This document shows, in pieces, positions 8,235 to 15,679 of a stretch of DNA of 33,432 bases. The notes under the pieces are model-generated. The model was given only the letters and a program-made list of their open reading frames with translations. It was not told where the DNA came from and searched no databases. The stretch comes from CAYQDF01 sp964416175 (GTDB lineage: Bacteria > Chloroflexota > Anaerolineae > Anaerolineales > UBA4823), in the NCBI GenBank assembly GCA_964416175.1, contig CAYQDF010000026.1, positions 1-33,432 of the forward strand. The letters are read 5' to 3'. The position numbers were made by a program, and so were the translations under genes. Within the stretch, counting starts at the first letter, position 1, and each line of letters opens with the position of its first letter.

Positions 8235-9186
8235 GATCTGCCGGCTGCTAAGTCAGGCGAAGCGTATCCTGGTCCTCTCCCACGTCCGTCCAGACGGAGA
8301 CGCCGTCGGATCGCTCCTCGGATTGGGGCTCTCTCTCCAGACAGCCGGCAAGGAGGTCGAGATGATCTTGCCGGAAGGAGTGCCGGCGATCTTCCATCAC
8401 CTGGAGGGCAGCGATCAGGTCTGCGCGCTGCCAGGAAAGGGAGGAGTTTACGATTTGATCGTGGCTGTGGACTGTTCGGACGACGAACGCTACGCCAACG
8501 CCGTGGCTGCAGTTCAACCCGATCTCAATATCGATCACCACCCCACAAACACGAACTTCGCCCGTTATAATTGGGTCGATCCCGGATACGTCGCCACTGC
8601 TGAAATGCTGGCAGAATGTCTGGTATACTGCCAGATGCCAATCACTCCGCCGGTCGCAAACGCCTTGCTCTTTGGGCTGCTCACCGATACACTCGGGTTC
8701 CGCACACACAACATGACCCCGAGGGCGTTGCGCACCGCGGCTGATCTGATGGAGGCCGGCGGCGACCTTCCGATCCTTTACTATCATGGCCTGCTGCGGC
8801 GCACGTTTGAGGCTGCCCGTTATTGGGGCTGGGGATTGACTGGTCTGCAACGCCACGGCAGGATGATCTGGACCAGCCTGACACTCAAAGCCCGGCTGGA
8901 AGTTGGCTATCCAGGACGAGACGATGCGGATCTGATCGGTTTGCTTTCGACGGTTGAAGGCGCTGATGTGGCTGTCCTCTTCAACGAACAGGGGAATGGC
9001 AACGTCANNNNNNNNNNCAGCTGGCGCTCTCAGCCGGGGTATGATGTATCAAAAGTCGCCCTGCAATTTGGCGGCGGAGGGCATGCAGCTGCCGCAGGCG
9101 CGGATATCGAAGGTAATCTGGAAGACGTCCAGACCAGGGTGATCGAGATCACTCGCCGGATCCTTGGTCTGGATCGGTTGAATTAA
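8215..9186 (+). CDS. nrnA: DHH-family oligoribonuclease/pAp phosphatase (NrnA type), with assembly gap inside
   Basis: About 323 aa as written. The N-terminal DHH domain has SHVRPDGDAVGS (22-33) and IDHHPTNTNFARYNWVDP; the C-terminal DHHA1 domain has FGGGGHAAAAGA. NrnA degrades short RNA oligomers and dephosphorylates 3'-phosphoadenosine 5'-phosphate. It overlaps rbfA and precedes truB, the usual gene order in this operon. Positions 9008-9017 are N, shortly before the conserved SWRS...DVS segment; the frame is open on both sides. ATG 8215 and ATG 8218 are both possible starts. Confidence in the identity is high, but the exact length around the gap is unknown. Confidence 0.92.
   Translation: MMTQLDEICRLLSQAKRILVLSHVRPDGDAVGSLLGLGLSLQTAGKEVEMILPEGVPAIFHHLEGSDQVCALPGKGGVYDLIVAVDCSDDERYANAVAAVQPDLNIDHHPTNTNFARYNWVDPGYVATAEMLAECLVYCQMPITPPVANALLFGLLTDTLGFRTHNMTPRALRTAADLMEAGGDLPILYYHGLLRRTFEAARYWGWGLTGLQRHGRMIWTSLTLKARLEVGYPGRDDADLIGLLSTVEGADVAVLFNEQGNGNVXXXXSWRSQPGYDVSKVALQFGGGGHAAAAGADIEGNLEDVQTRVIEITRRILGLDRLN
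9008..9017. other. run of 10 N (assembly gap) inside nrnA
   Basis: Ten consecutive undetermined bases. The flanking frame is maintained by a 10-nt length, giving four unknown codons, but the number of N is probably a placeholder. Confidence 0.99.
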
Positions 9187-9306
9187 GGAGTTTACATAGT
9201 AGATTTATCCCCTGGATTGCTGCCGGAGCTGCTAAATTCGTGCAGGATACGGGAGAACAGACCAGGGGATGGTAAATTTTCAAAATGAGAGGATTTGAGA
9301 ATTGTG
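9187..9306 (+). promoter_or_regulatory. truB leader with long-range 9-bp inverted repeat
   Basis: The gap between nrnA and truB holds ATCCCCTGG (9207-9215) and its exact complement CCAGGGGAT (9262-9270), extendable by two G-U pairs, enclosing 46 nt. GAGAGG at 9287-9292 serves as ribosome binding site. No known riboswitch class was recognised. Confidence 0.4.
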
Positions 9307-10257
9307 ATGATTGGGGATCAGGACATAGATGCAAACCAAATGAAGAATGTGGTCTCCGGGGTTCTTGTGGTTGATAAACCCATCGGGTTGACATCCCACG
9401 ATGTCGTGCAGATCATCCGCCGCGGGACCGGGATCCGCCGGGCGGGGCATACGGGGACGCTCGATCCGCGCGCTTCCGGTGTGCTGGTGGTGTTGATCGG
9501 CCCAGCCGTGCGGTTGAGCGAATACGTCTCCGCTTCAGACAAACGCTATCAGGCCACCATCCGCCTGGGGAGTTCGACAGACACATACGATTCCGAAGGC
9601 ACGGTCATCAGCCGAGCGCCGGTCGACAACATCACAGAAGACAGGTTTTACGAAATCCTGCAGACCTTCGTCGGAGAGATCGAACAGGTCCCACCACCAT
9701 ACTCAGCAGTCAAAATTAAAGGAAAAAAAGCGTACGAACTCAGCCGGGAAGGAGAGATGCCCGACCTTGAGCCACGCAAGATCCAGGTCTACAGCCTGGA
9801 CATCCTCGAATGGGCGCCTCCGGAGGTGGTGATCGACGTCTACTGCTCCTCAGGCACCTACGTGCGCTCTCTGGCAAACGACCTCGGAAAAGCGCTTGGG
9901 ACCGGAGCCTATCTGATCGGCCTGCGGCGGACCAAGAGCGGCCGGTTTACACTGCGCGATGCTGTCCCACTGCGCCGTTTGAAGGAATCTTTCGATGCCG
10001 GGGACTGGTACCGTTATTTAATCCCGGCAGCTGATGCCCTGGGCGACTGGCCGGGCGTCGAACTGGACGCGGACATGGTTGAACTCGTCCGGCATGGGCA
10101 CCGGATCCCGGCGGAACCGGACATGAATGATGACATCCTCAAGGAAGGGAAGGGATGGGCGCGCGGCATCAGCCAGCAGGGAGACCTGGTCGCCCTGCTC
10201 GAGTTCGATCCGGCGGCGCGCGAATGGCAGCCCAGGAAAGTGTTCTTCCAGACGTAG
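9307..10257 (+). CDS. truB: tRNA pseudouridine(55) synthase TruB
   Basis: 316 aa from ATG 9307; TTG 9295, GTG 9304 and ATG 9340 are alternative starts in the same frame. The family hallmark is present: VVDKPIGLTSHDVV, then RRAGHTGTLDPRASGVLV with the catalytic Asp (D53), followed by YQATIRLGSSTDTYDSEG and PPYSAVKIKGKKAYELSREG. The C-terminal ~70 residues correspond to the PUA-like domain. TruB isomerises U55 in the T-loop of tRNAs. It is followed by ribF 42 bp downstream, a common pairing. Confidence 0.95.
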   Translation: MIGDQDIDANQMKNVVSGVLVVDKPIGLTSHDVVQIIRRGTGIRRAGHTGTLDPRASGVLVVLIGPAVRLSEYVSASDKRYQATIRLGSSTDTYDSEGTVISRAPVDNITEDRFYEILQTFVGEIEQVPPPYSAVKIKGKKAYELSREGEMPDLEPRKIQVYSLDILEWAPPEVVIDVYCSSGTYVRSLANDLGKALGTGAYLIGLRRTKSGRFTLRDAVPLRRLKESFDAGDWYRYLIPAADALGDWPGVELDADMVELVRHGHRIPAEPDMNDDILKEGKGWARGISQQGDLVALLEFDPAAREWQPRKVFFQT

Positions 10258-10299
10258 CCCAGCTGCGGAATCTCCGGACCCGAAGATTCAGTCCGACCC

Positions 10300-11235
10300 A
10301 TGCGACACCTATGGACTCTTGAGGACCTACATCTCCAGGATACCTGGCTGACGATCGGGACTTTTGACGGCGTCCACCTCGGGCACCAGGAGATCGTGCG
10401 CAGCCTGGCGGGACGCGCTCACGCCGAAGGGTCCCTCGCCGTCGTGTTAACTTTTTACCCTCACCCGGCAGTTGTCCTGGGGAAGCGGATGGCGCCTTTC
10501 TACCTGACCACACCTGAGGAGCGGGCGGAGATCCTGGGGGCTCACGGCGCCGACGTGATCGTGACCCTCAATTTCACCCGGCGGCTCTCCCAGACCTCAG
10601 CCCGAGATTTCGTTTCCCTCCTGAAATCTCACCTCGGGATGCGCTTCATGCTGGTCGGACCAGACTTTGCCCTGGGCCGGAATCGTGAAGGGAATGTTCA
10701 GATGCTCGCCGAGCTCGGCCGGGAATTCGGCTACCAGCTGGAAACTGTTCCGCCGGTTGAAATCGGGGGACAGCCGGTCTCCTCAAGCCGTATCCGCGCC
10801 GCCCTGGCTGCTGGCGACCTCGAAGTCGTAGCGCAGCTCCTCGGACGGCCTTACGACCTGGTTGGCCAGGTTGTCCCCGGGGATGGGCGTGGACGTTCGA
10901 TCGGCGTACCGACCGCAAACCTGAGCCTGTGGCCAGAGCGCGCCATTCCAAAATCCGGCGTTTATGTGTCCCGGGCCCTGGTCAACGGCAGGGAATGGGG
11001 GTCGGTCACCAACATCGGCGTTCACCCAACTTTCACCTCCACTACGGATCACCCACACGTGGAGACTCATCTGTTGAATTTTAATGAGGACATTTACGGT
11101 CAGGACCTGCGGCTGGTTTTCCTCGCCCGGCTGCGTGACGAGCAGCGGTTCCCGAACGCGGATTCCCTCGTGGCGCAGATCCGGCAGGATATCGCGCGCG
11201 CCAGGGAAGTATTGGAAGTTGGCAGTGACCCGTAA
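10300..11235 (+). CDS. ribF: bifunctional riboflavin kinase / FAD synthetase RibF
   Basis: 311 aa. The N-terminal FMN adenylyltransferase domain has GTFDGVHLGHQ (20-30, HxGH nucleotide-binding motif) and VSSSRIRAAL. The C-terminal riboflavin kinase domain starts at PYDLVGQVVPGDGRGRSIG and carries the VPTANL motif, a TNIGVHPTF loop and a C-terminal LRDEQRFPNADSLVAQI helix. The enzyme makes FMN and FAD from riboflavin and ATP. It ends the nusA-type operon here; rpsO, which often follows, is not present in this window. Confidence 0.95.
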   Translation: MRHLWTLEDLHLQDTWLTIGTFDGVHLGHQEIVRSLAGRAHAEGSLAVVLTFYPHPAVVLGKRMAPFYLTTPEERAEILGAHGADVIVTLNFTRRLSQTSARDFVSLLKSHLGMRFMLVGPDFALGRNREGNVQMLAELGREFGYQLETVPPVEIGGQPVSSSRIRAALAAGDLEVVAQLLGRPYDLVGQVVPGDGRGRSIGVPTANLSLWPERAIPKSGVYVSRALVNGREWGSVTNIGVHPTFTSTTDHPHVETHLLNFNEDIYGQDLRLVFLARLRDEQRFPNADSLVAQIRQDIARAREVLEVGSDP

Positions 11236-11366
11236 GCAGCGAGCAGTGGTCGGTTGTCAGCAGCCAGTGTCAGGCGTGCAGGTTTCAGAAACCAACACCC
11301 AGCTTTCGTATTTCGTCTTGGGCCCTCCATCATCTGTCTACTGTCCTCCGTCCTTCCTCTTTCGTC
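11232..11366. repeat. two abutting arrays of degenerate 7-nt tandem repeats
   Basis: From 11232 to ~11301 the sequence can be read as ten 7-mers with consensus GNNNNCA (for example GCGAGCA, GTTGTCA, GCAGCCA, GCGTGCA). From 11302 to ~11364 nine 7-mers follow with consensus TCNNYYG (TCATCTG, TCTACTG, TCCTCCG, TCTTTCG). The two families differ in sequence but share the period. They fill the whole ribF-thyA gap. Similar heptameric STRR-type repeats are known in cyanobacteria; this is a comparison of type, not a database match. Confidence 0.6.
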
Positions 11367-11379
11367 AGCGAGGGTTATC

Positions 11380-12174
11380 ATGAGGCAATACCTCGACCTC
11401 CTCCAGCATATCCTCGTTCACGGCGTCCGTAAGGATGATCGCACTGGCACCGGCACCTATGCGATATTTGGCTACCAGTGCCGCTATGACCTGGCAGAAG
11501 GCTTCCCCCTCCTGACCACCAAGAAACTGCACTTGAAGTCGATCATCTACGAGCTGCTATGGATGTTGCGCGGCGAATCCAACGTGCGCTATCTCCAGGA
11601 GCACGGGGTGCGGATCTGGAACGAGTGGGCCGACGCTGAAGGCGAGCTCGGGCCGGTCTACGGAGTGCAGTGGCGCTCCTGGAAGGCGGCGGACGGACGG
11701 ACGATTGACCAGATCTCCACGGCGATTGAACAGATCAAGAACCACCCGTATTCGCGGCGGATCCTCGTCAGCGCCTGGAACGTGGGTGAGATCGAGCAGA
11801 TGGCACTGCCCCCCTGCCACCTGTTGTTCCAGTTCTTTGTCGCCGAGGGGCGTCTTTCCTGTCTGCTCTACCAGCGTTCCGCAGACGTCTTCCTGGGCGT
11901 GCCGTTCAACATCGCCTCCTATGCCTTGCTGACCATGATGGTCGCCCAGGTGACAGGCCTCCTGCCGGGGGAATTCGTCCACACTTTCGGCGATGTGCAC
12001 CTGTACCTGAACCACGTCGAGCAGGCCCGTCTGCAGCTGACCCGTCAGCCCTTTCCCCTGCCGCGCATGCGGCTCAACCCCGCCGTAAAATCGATCTTCG
12101 ATTTCCAATACGAGGATTTCGATCTGCTCAACTATCAGGCTCACCCGCACATCAAAGCCGAGGTGTCAGTGTAA
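11380..12174 (+). CDS. thyA: thymidylate synthase ThyA
   Basis: 264 aa from ATG 11380, the same length as E. coli ThyA; the frame is open upstream but only through the heptad repeats. Visible motifs: DDRTGTGTYAIFG (dUMP phosphate binding), ELLWMLRGESNVRYL, the active-site segment LPPCHLLFQFF with catalytic Cys146, YQRSADVFLGVPFNIASYALL, and GDVHLYLNHVEQ. It methylates dUMP to dTMP using methylene-tetrahydrofolate and releases dihydrofolate, which the next gene (folA, 7 nt downstream) reduces. Note ThyA rather than flavin-dependent ThyX. Confidence 0.97.
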   Translation: MRQYLDLLQHILVHGVRKDDRTGTGTYAIFGYQCRYDLAEGFPLLTTKKLHLKSIIYELLWMLRGESNVRYLQEHGVRIWNEWADAEGELGPVYGVQWRSWKAADGRTIDQISTAIEQIKNHPYSRRILVSAWNVGEIEQMALPPCHLLFQFFVAEGRLSCLLYQRSADVFLGVPFNIASYALLTMMVAQVTGLLPGEFVHTFGDVHLYLNHVEQARLQLTRQPFPLPRMRLNPAVKSIFDFQYEDFDLLNYQAHPHIKAEVSV

Positions 12175-12181
12175 ATAGCTC

Positions 12182-12679
12182 ATGCGGCTATCCCTGATCG
12201 TCGCCATGGACGAGCGGCGCGGCATCGGATACCGGGGCCATCTGCCCTGGCGGCTGCCCGCCGATCTCCGGCGGTTCAAATCCCTCACGATGGGGCATCA
12301 CCTGATCATGGGGCGGAAGACATTCGAGACCATCGGCCGGCCCCTGCCGGGGAGGACGATGATCGTGCTGACCCGCAGTCAGGATTACAGCCCCTCAGGT
12401 TGCCTGGTGGCTCATTCCCTCCCGGAAGCCCTGGAGATTGCCTGCCAGAACGGAGATGAAGAGGTGTTCGTGATCGGCGGAGGGGAAGTGTTCGACCAGG
12501 CGCTCCCCCACGCCGATCGGATCTACCTGACCCGCGTGCACGCAACCCGCGAGGCGGACGTCTTTTTTCCGGAGTTCGATCCCGCGGATTGGCACCTCAT
12601 CAGCTCGGAGGATATCCCGGCAGACGAGGTCAACAAATTCCCCTTTACCTTTCAGTTACTGGAAAAAAGACTATCTTGA
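12182..12679 (+). CDS. folA: dihydrofolate reductase
   Basis: 165 aa. Typical DHFR features: SLIVAMDERRGIGYRGHLPW with the Trp of the flexible loop, acidic Asp28 in LPADLRRFK, MGRKTFETIGRPLPGR (NADPH-binding), VFVIGGGEVFDQALPHADRIYLT, and the C-terminal FTFQLLEKR strand. It regenerates tetrahydrofolate from the dihydrofolate made by ThyA, which is encoded 7 nt upstream and almost certainly in the same transcript. The stop codon lies within the -35 box of the following T-box promoter. Confidence 0.96.
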   Translation: MRLSLIVAMDERRGIGYRGHLPWRLPADLRRFKSLTMGHHLIMGRKTFETIGRPLPGRTMIVLTRSQDYSPSGCLVAHSLPEALEIACQNGDEEVFVIGGGEVFDQALPHADRIYLTRVHATREADVFFPEFDPADWHLISSEDIPADEVNKFPFTFQLLEKRLS

Positions 12680-12703
12680 CAAATCCTCAGAAACCCATAT
12701 AAT
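12676..12703 (+). promoter_or_regulatory. consensus promoter for the trpB T-box leader
   Basis: TTGACA (12676-12681), a 16-bp spacer, TATAAT (12698-12703): perfect consensus boxes. It overlaps the stop codon of folA and predicts a start near 12710, ~430 nt before trpB. Confidence 0.85.
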
Positions 12704-12709
12704 CCACCC

Positions 12710-13101
12710 AAATCTATCATAATAAAGACTTTGAAGAGGACGAGTAAGCGCCGAAACAGCGGCCAGAGAGCGGGTACCCGGTGAGAACCCCGTCCGTATG
12801 CCAGCGCTGAATGGACCTCGGAGTCGCAGGGTGAAACCTGCCACAAAAACGCGAAAATCACAAAAGGTCGCGGGAGTGGCTGAAAAGTACAGGGAGTAGC
12901 CCGAGCCGGAATTGCTCCCGTTAGCCAGGCAGGTGGTTCGGCAGCGCAAGTAGAGTCTGCCCGACCAGACAGAGTGAGGCTGGCCCCTTTACCCCGTCGC
13001 ATCACCGGCGGGGTTTTCAATTAACCGGCAGGTCAGCTTAAGCGGGGTGGCACCGCGGACCCAAATGCGTTCGTCCCCAGTGGGATGGGCGCATTTTTGT
13101 T
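12710..13101 (+). promoter_or_regulatory. T-box riboswitch leader, tryptophan (TGG) specifier
   Basis: The T-box sequence AAGCGGGGTGGCACCGCG lies at 13040-13057 and is followed by a TTCGTCCCC-containing terminator, the classic arrangement. Upstream is a stem-I-like region (about 12720-12840) with GAGTAAGCG, CCAGAGAGC and GGTGAGAACC elements. The specifier segment GAATGGA (12809-12815) puts TGG, the Trp codon, at 12812-12814, just before CGGAG. A further 8-bp hairpin, CCCCGTCG / CGGCGGGG (12992-13013) with TTTT after it, lies in the linker region. Uncharged tRNA-Trp should stabilise the antiterminator and switch on trpB. The specifier is assigned by eye; it agrees with the downstream gene. Confidence 0.92.
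13063..13101 (+). terminator. T-box intrinsic terminator
   Basis: AAATGCG (13063-13069) pairs with CGCATTT (13090-13096); inside it, TTCGTCCC pairs with GGGATGGG (with G-U pairs) over a CAGT loop, giving about 14-15 bp, followed by TTTTTGTTT. It competes with the T-box antiterminator. Confidence 0.9.
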
Positions 13102-13140
13102 TATCCGTTCACCAATCACAAACCCAGAAAGGAGATCTCC

Positions 13141-14526
13141 ATGTCAACCAATAATTCTTCCCAGACCCGTTTCATGCTCGGCGAGGCCGACCTGCCCCGG
13201 TACTATTACAACATCAACGCCGACATGCCGGTACCCCCCACCCCAGTCCTCCACCCGGGGACTAAAGAACCGGTGACTCCGGATTTCCTGTCGGTGCTCT
13301 TCCCCATGGAATTGATCCTCCAGGAGATCAGCACCGAGCGGTACATCGAAATCCCGGAGGAGGTGCGCCAGATCTACAGGCTCTACCGTCCCACGCCCCT
13401 GATCCGCGCCCGCCGCCTGGAGAAAGCTCTCGACACGCCCGCGCAAATCTATTACAAGTACGAGGGCGTCTCGCCGGCAGGCAGCCACAAGCCCAACACC
13501 GCCATCGCCCAGGCCTTCTACAATAAAGCCGCCGGGACGAAAGCCCTCACCACCGAGACCGGCGCCGGGCAGTGGGGCTCTGCCCTCGCCATGGCCTGCA
13601 GCTTCTTCGACCTGGACCTGGAAGTCTACATGGTCAAAGTCTCTTACCAGCAAAAACCTTACCGGCGCATCCTGATGGAGACTTATGGGGCGGAGGTCTA
13701 CGCCAGCCCAACGGACCGCACGAACTTCGGTCGCAGCGTGCTGGAGCAGGAGCCGGACAGTCCCGGGTCGCTCGGAATCGCTATCTCCGAAGCGGTGGAA
13801 GCGGCCGCGACTTCTGGTGGAACCAAGAAATACAGCCTGGGTTCGGTGCTCAACCACGTGATCCTGCACCAGACCGTGATCGGCGAAGAAGCCCTCAAGC
13901 AAATGGACATGGCAGGCGCGTACCCGGACGTGGTCATCGGCTGCGTGGGTGGCGGGTCCAATTTCTCCGGCCTGGCGTACCCGTTCCTGCGCCAGAACCT
14001 TCGCGAAGGCCAGCGGACGCGCCTGCTGGCGGTCGAGCCGACCGCTTCTCCTTCCCTCACACAAGGAGTGTACACCTTCGATTACGGCGACTCGGCGTGC
14101 ACGGCGCCCATCGTCAAGATGTTCACCCTGGGGCACGATTTCGTCCCCCCACCGATCCACGCGGGCGGGCTACGCTACCACGGCATGGCTCCCAGCCTGT
14201 GTGCATTGTACGATGCTGGTTACATCGAGGCCCGTGCGGTACCTCAGCTGGCGACGTTCGAAGCTGCCGTGACCTTCGCCCGTGCCGAGGGAGTGCTGCC
14301 TGCCCCTGAATCGGCACACGCCATCCGCGCCGCCATCGACGAAGCTATCGACGCCCGCCACAAAGGCGAGAAGCGCGTGATCCTATTCAACCTTTCTGGT
14401 CACGGGCACTTCGACCTGTCAGCGTACCAGGACTACCTGGCGGGGCAGCTCAAGGACTACGCCTACCCGCGGGAAGCGGTCGAAGAAGCGATCAAATCCC
14501 TTCCCGAGATCGCCCTGCCCGCCTGA
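13141..14526 (+). CDS. trpB: tryptophan synthase beta chain, TrpB2 class
   Basis: 461 aa with AGGAG upstream of ATG. The PLP lysine is K117 in GSHKPNT; the substrate loop TETGAGQWG (138-146) and the phosphate-binding CVGGGSNFSGL follow, with an NLSGHGHFD near the C-terminus. The long N-terminal extension (YYYNINADMP, FPMELILQEIS) and overall length place it in the TrpB2 subgroup (COG1350-like), enzymes that often act without a TrpA partner and condense serine with indole. No trpA or other trp genes are adjacent. Expression is probably controlled by the Trp T-box. A salvage role for free indole is an inference. Confidence 0.93.
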   Translation: MSTNNSSQTRFMLGEADLPRYYYNINADMPVPPTPVLHPGTKEPVTPDFLSVLFPMELILQEISTERYIEIPEEVRQIYRLYRPTPLIRARRLEKALDTPAQIYYKYEGVSPAGSHKPNTAIAQAFYNKAAGTKALTTETGAGQWGSALAMACSFFDLDLEVYMVKVSYQQKPYRRILMETYGAEVYASPTDRTNFGRSVLEQEPDSPGSLGIAISEAVEAAATSGGTKKYSLGSVLNHVILHQTVIGEEALKQMDMAGAYPDVVIGCVGGGSNFSGLAYPFLRQNLREGQRTRLLAVEPTASPSLTQGVYTFDYGDSACTAPIVKMFTLGHDFVPPPIHAGGLRYHGMAPSLCALYDAGYIEARAVPQLATFEAAVTFARAEGVLPAPESAHAIRAAIDEAIDARHKGEKRVILFNLSGHGHFDLSAYQDYLAGQLKDYAYPREAVEEAIKSLPEIALPA

Positions 14527-14555
14527 TCCACTCAGGCTGGTCGACAAGAGAGCAG

Positions 14556-14595
14556 GACCTCCCGTGGGGGTTTAGTTCCCACGGGAGGTCTTGTT
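14556..14595 (+). terminator. intrinsic terminator after trpB
   Basis: A perfect 13-bp stem, GACCTCCCGTGGG (14556-14568) and CCCACGGGAGGTC (14578-14590), with a 9-nt loop and TTGTT after it; further outer pairs are possible. Confidence 0.85.
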
Positions 14596-14671
14596 CCTGA
14601 GTAAGATCCTCAGGCGTCGAACCGTCTGTGGAGTACACCGATAAAGCCGCACAAATTAAGATAAAATAGAT

Positions 14672-14702
14672 TATAATTATCGTAGTTGTCGCAGCAACTA
14701 CG
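14672..14702 (+). promoter_or_regulatory. putative promoter with palindromic operator before the TrmB-family gene
   Basis: TATAAT at 14672-14677 in an AT-rich stretch lacks a clear -35 box. Directly after it comes CGTAGTTG (14681-14688), six bases, and CAACTACG (14695-14702), a perfect 8-bp inverted repeat placed where a repressor could cover the start of transcription. Autoregulation by the following regulator is an inference. Confidence 0.5.
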
Positions 14703-14781
14703 GACGTGAGAATCAATACAATTCCAGTGCCGGCCGCGCCCGTCCCATTCGACGGCGGTCCGAAAGTCTGGTTCCAACAAT

Positions 14782-15654
14782 ATGCCGAATCTGACCGCTT
14801 CCCTCCATCCCCTCCAAGAACTCGGTTTCAGCCAGTATGAAGCCCAGGCTTATGTGGCGCTGCTTCAGCAGAATCCACTTAATGGGTATGAGCTGGCCAG
14901 GCTTTCCGGCGTGCCGCGTGCGAACATTTACCACGTACTCACCCGGCTCGAAGACCGCGGCGCAGTTCTGCGCCTAGATGTTGAGGAAGGGTCACGCTTT
15001 GCACCAGTACCTCCAGAAGAGCTGTTCCGTGGGATGCGCGCCCGCCTCCAGTCCAGGATCGATCTGGCCGAGCAGACTCTGTGCAGCTTGAAGCCAGCGG
15101 AAGGCTCCCAGCTGGTTTGGAATCTGACCGGCTACACAACCCTGCTGGACCAGGCCGCGCTCCTGGCCGGCGCCGCCCGGCAGAGGCTGCTCTTGGCGCT
15201 CTCCCCTGAGGAAGCCGATACCCTGGCGTGCAGCCTGAGAGAGACAGAAACGCGGAACGTCGAGATCACCACCCTCTGCCTGGCAGGCTGCCCACATGAA
15301 TGCGGCTCCTGCCGCGGCCGGATTTATCGCTACCACGTCACGCCCGAGTCAGAAAAGCGCAGCCTGCTGCTCGTCAGAGATGCTGACGAAGTCCTGGCCG
15401 GCGAAATCGGACCCGGACTTTCTGCACAAGGCGTGCGCACCCACCGGCGCCTGCTGGTTGACCTGGCAGCCAGGCACATCCGGGACAGCATTGCCCTGAG
15501 CGCCATTTTGCTCGACTTGGGAGAAAAACTGGAAGAGCAGCTCGCTCCGGAAACCCTTGAAGTGTTGGATAGAGTCGGCCCGACTGGAGGGCACATTGGC
15601 TGGCTCGACAACATCCGTACATTGCTCGCCGGATCCGGCGGGACGAAATACTAA
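14782..15654 (+). CDS. TrmB-family transcriptional regulator with four-Cys cluster
   Basis: 290 aa. Residues ~8-75 form the TrmB winged helix: LGFSQYEAQAYVALL, then NGYELARLSGVPRANIYHVLTRLEDRG. Residues ~80-105 look like the dimerising coiled coil. The remainder resembles the TrmB effector domain but carries C166, C170, C174 and C177 (pattern Cx3Cx3Cx2C, in CLAGCPHECGSC), which could bind zinc or another metal. Classical TrmB proteins sense sugars; no sugar gene is near. It is encoded 25 bp upstream of folE on the same strand, so it may control pterin/folate synthesis, and a palindrome lies in its own promoter. The ligand is unknown. Confidence 0.8.
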   Translation: MPNLTASLHPLQELGFSQYEAQAYVALLQQNPLNGYELARLSGVPRANIYHVLTRLEDRGAVLRLDVEEGSRFAPVPPEELFRGMRARLQSRIDLAEQTLCSLKPAEGSQLVWNLTGYTTLLDQAALLAGAARQRLLLALSPEEADTLACSLRETETRNVEITTLCLAGCPHECGSCRGRIYRYHVTPESEKRSLLLVRDADEVLAGEIGPGLSAQGVRTHRRLLVDLAARHIRDSIALSAILLDLGEKLEEQLAPETLEVLDRVGPTGGHIGWLDNIRTLLAGSGGTKY

Positions 15655-15679
15655 CACAACCGGAAAGGTCACACAGAAC

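Noticed and set aside
9187..9306. FMN riboswitch controlling ribF
   Set aside because: The conserved FMN-riboswitch core is not present, and the element lies before truB, not a riboflavin operon.
11232..11366. CRISPR array
   Set aside because: The repeat unit is 7 nt and degenerate, with no repeat-spacer structure and no cas genes nearby.
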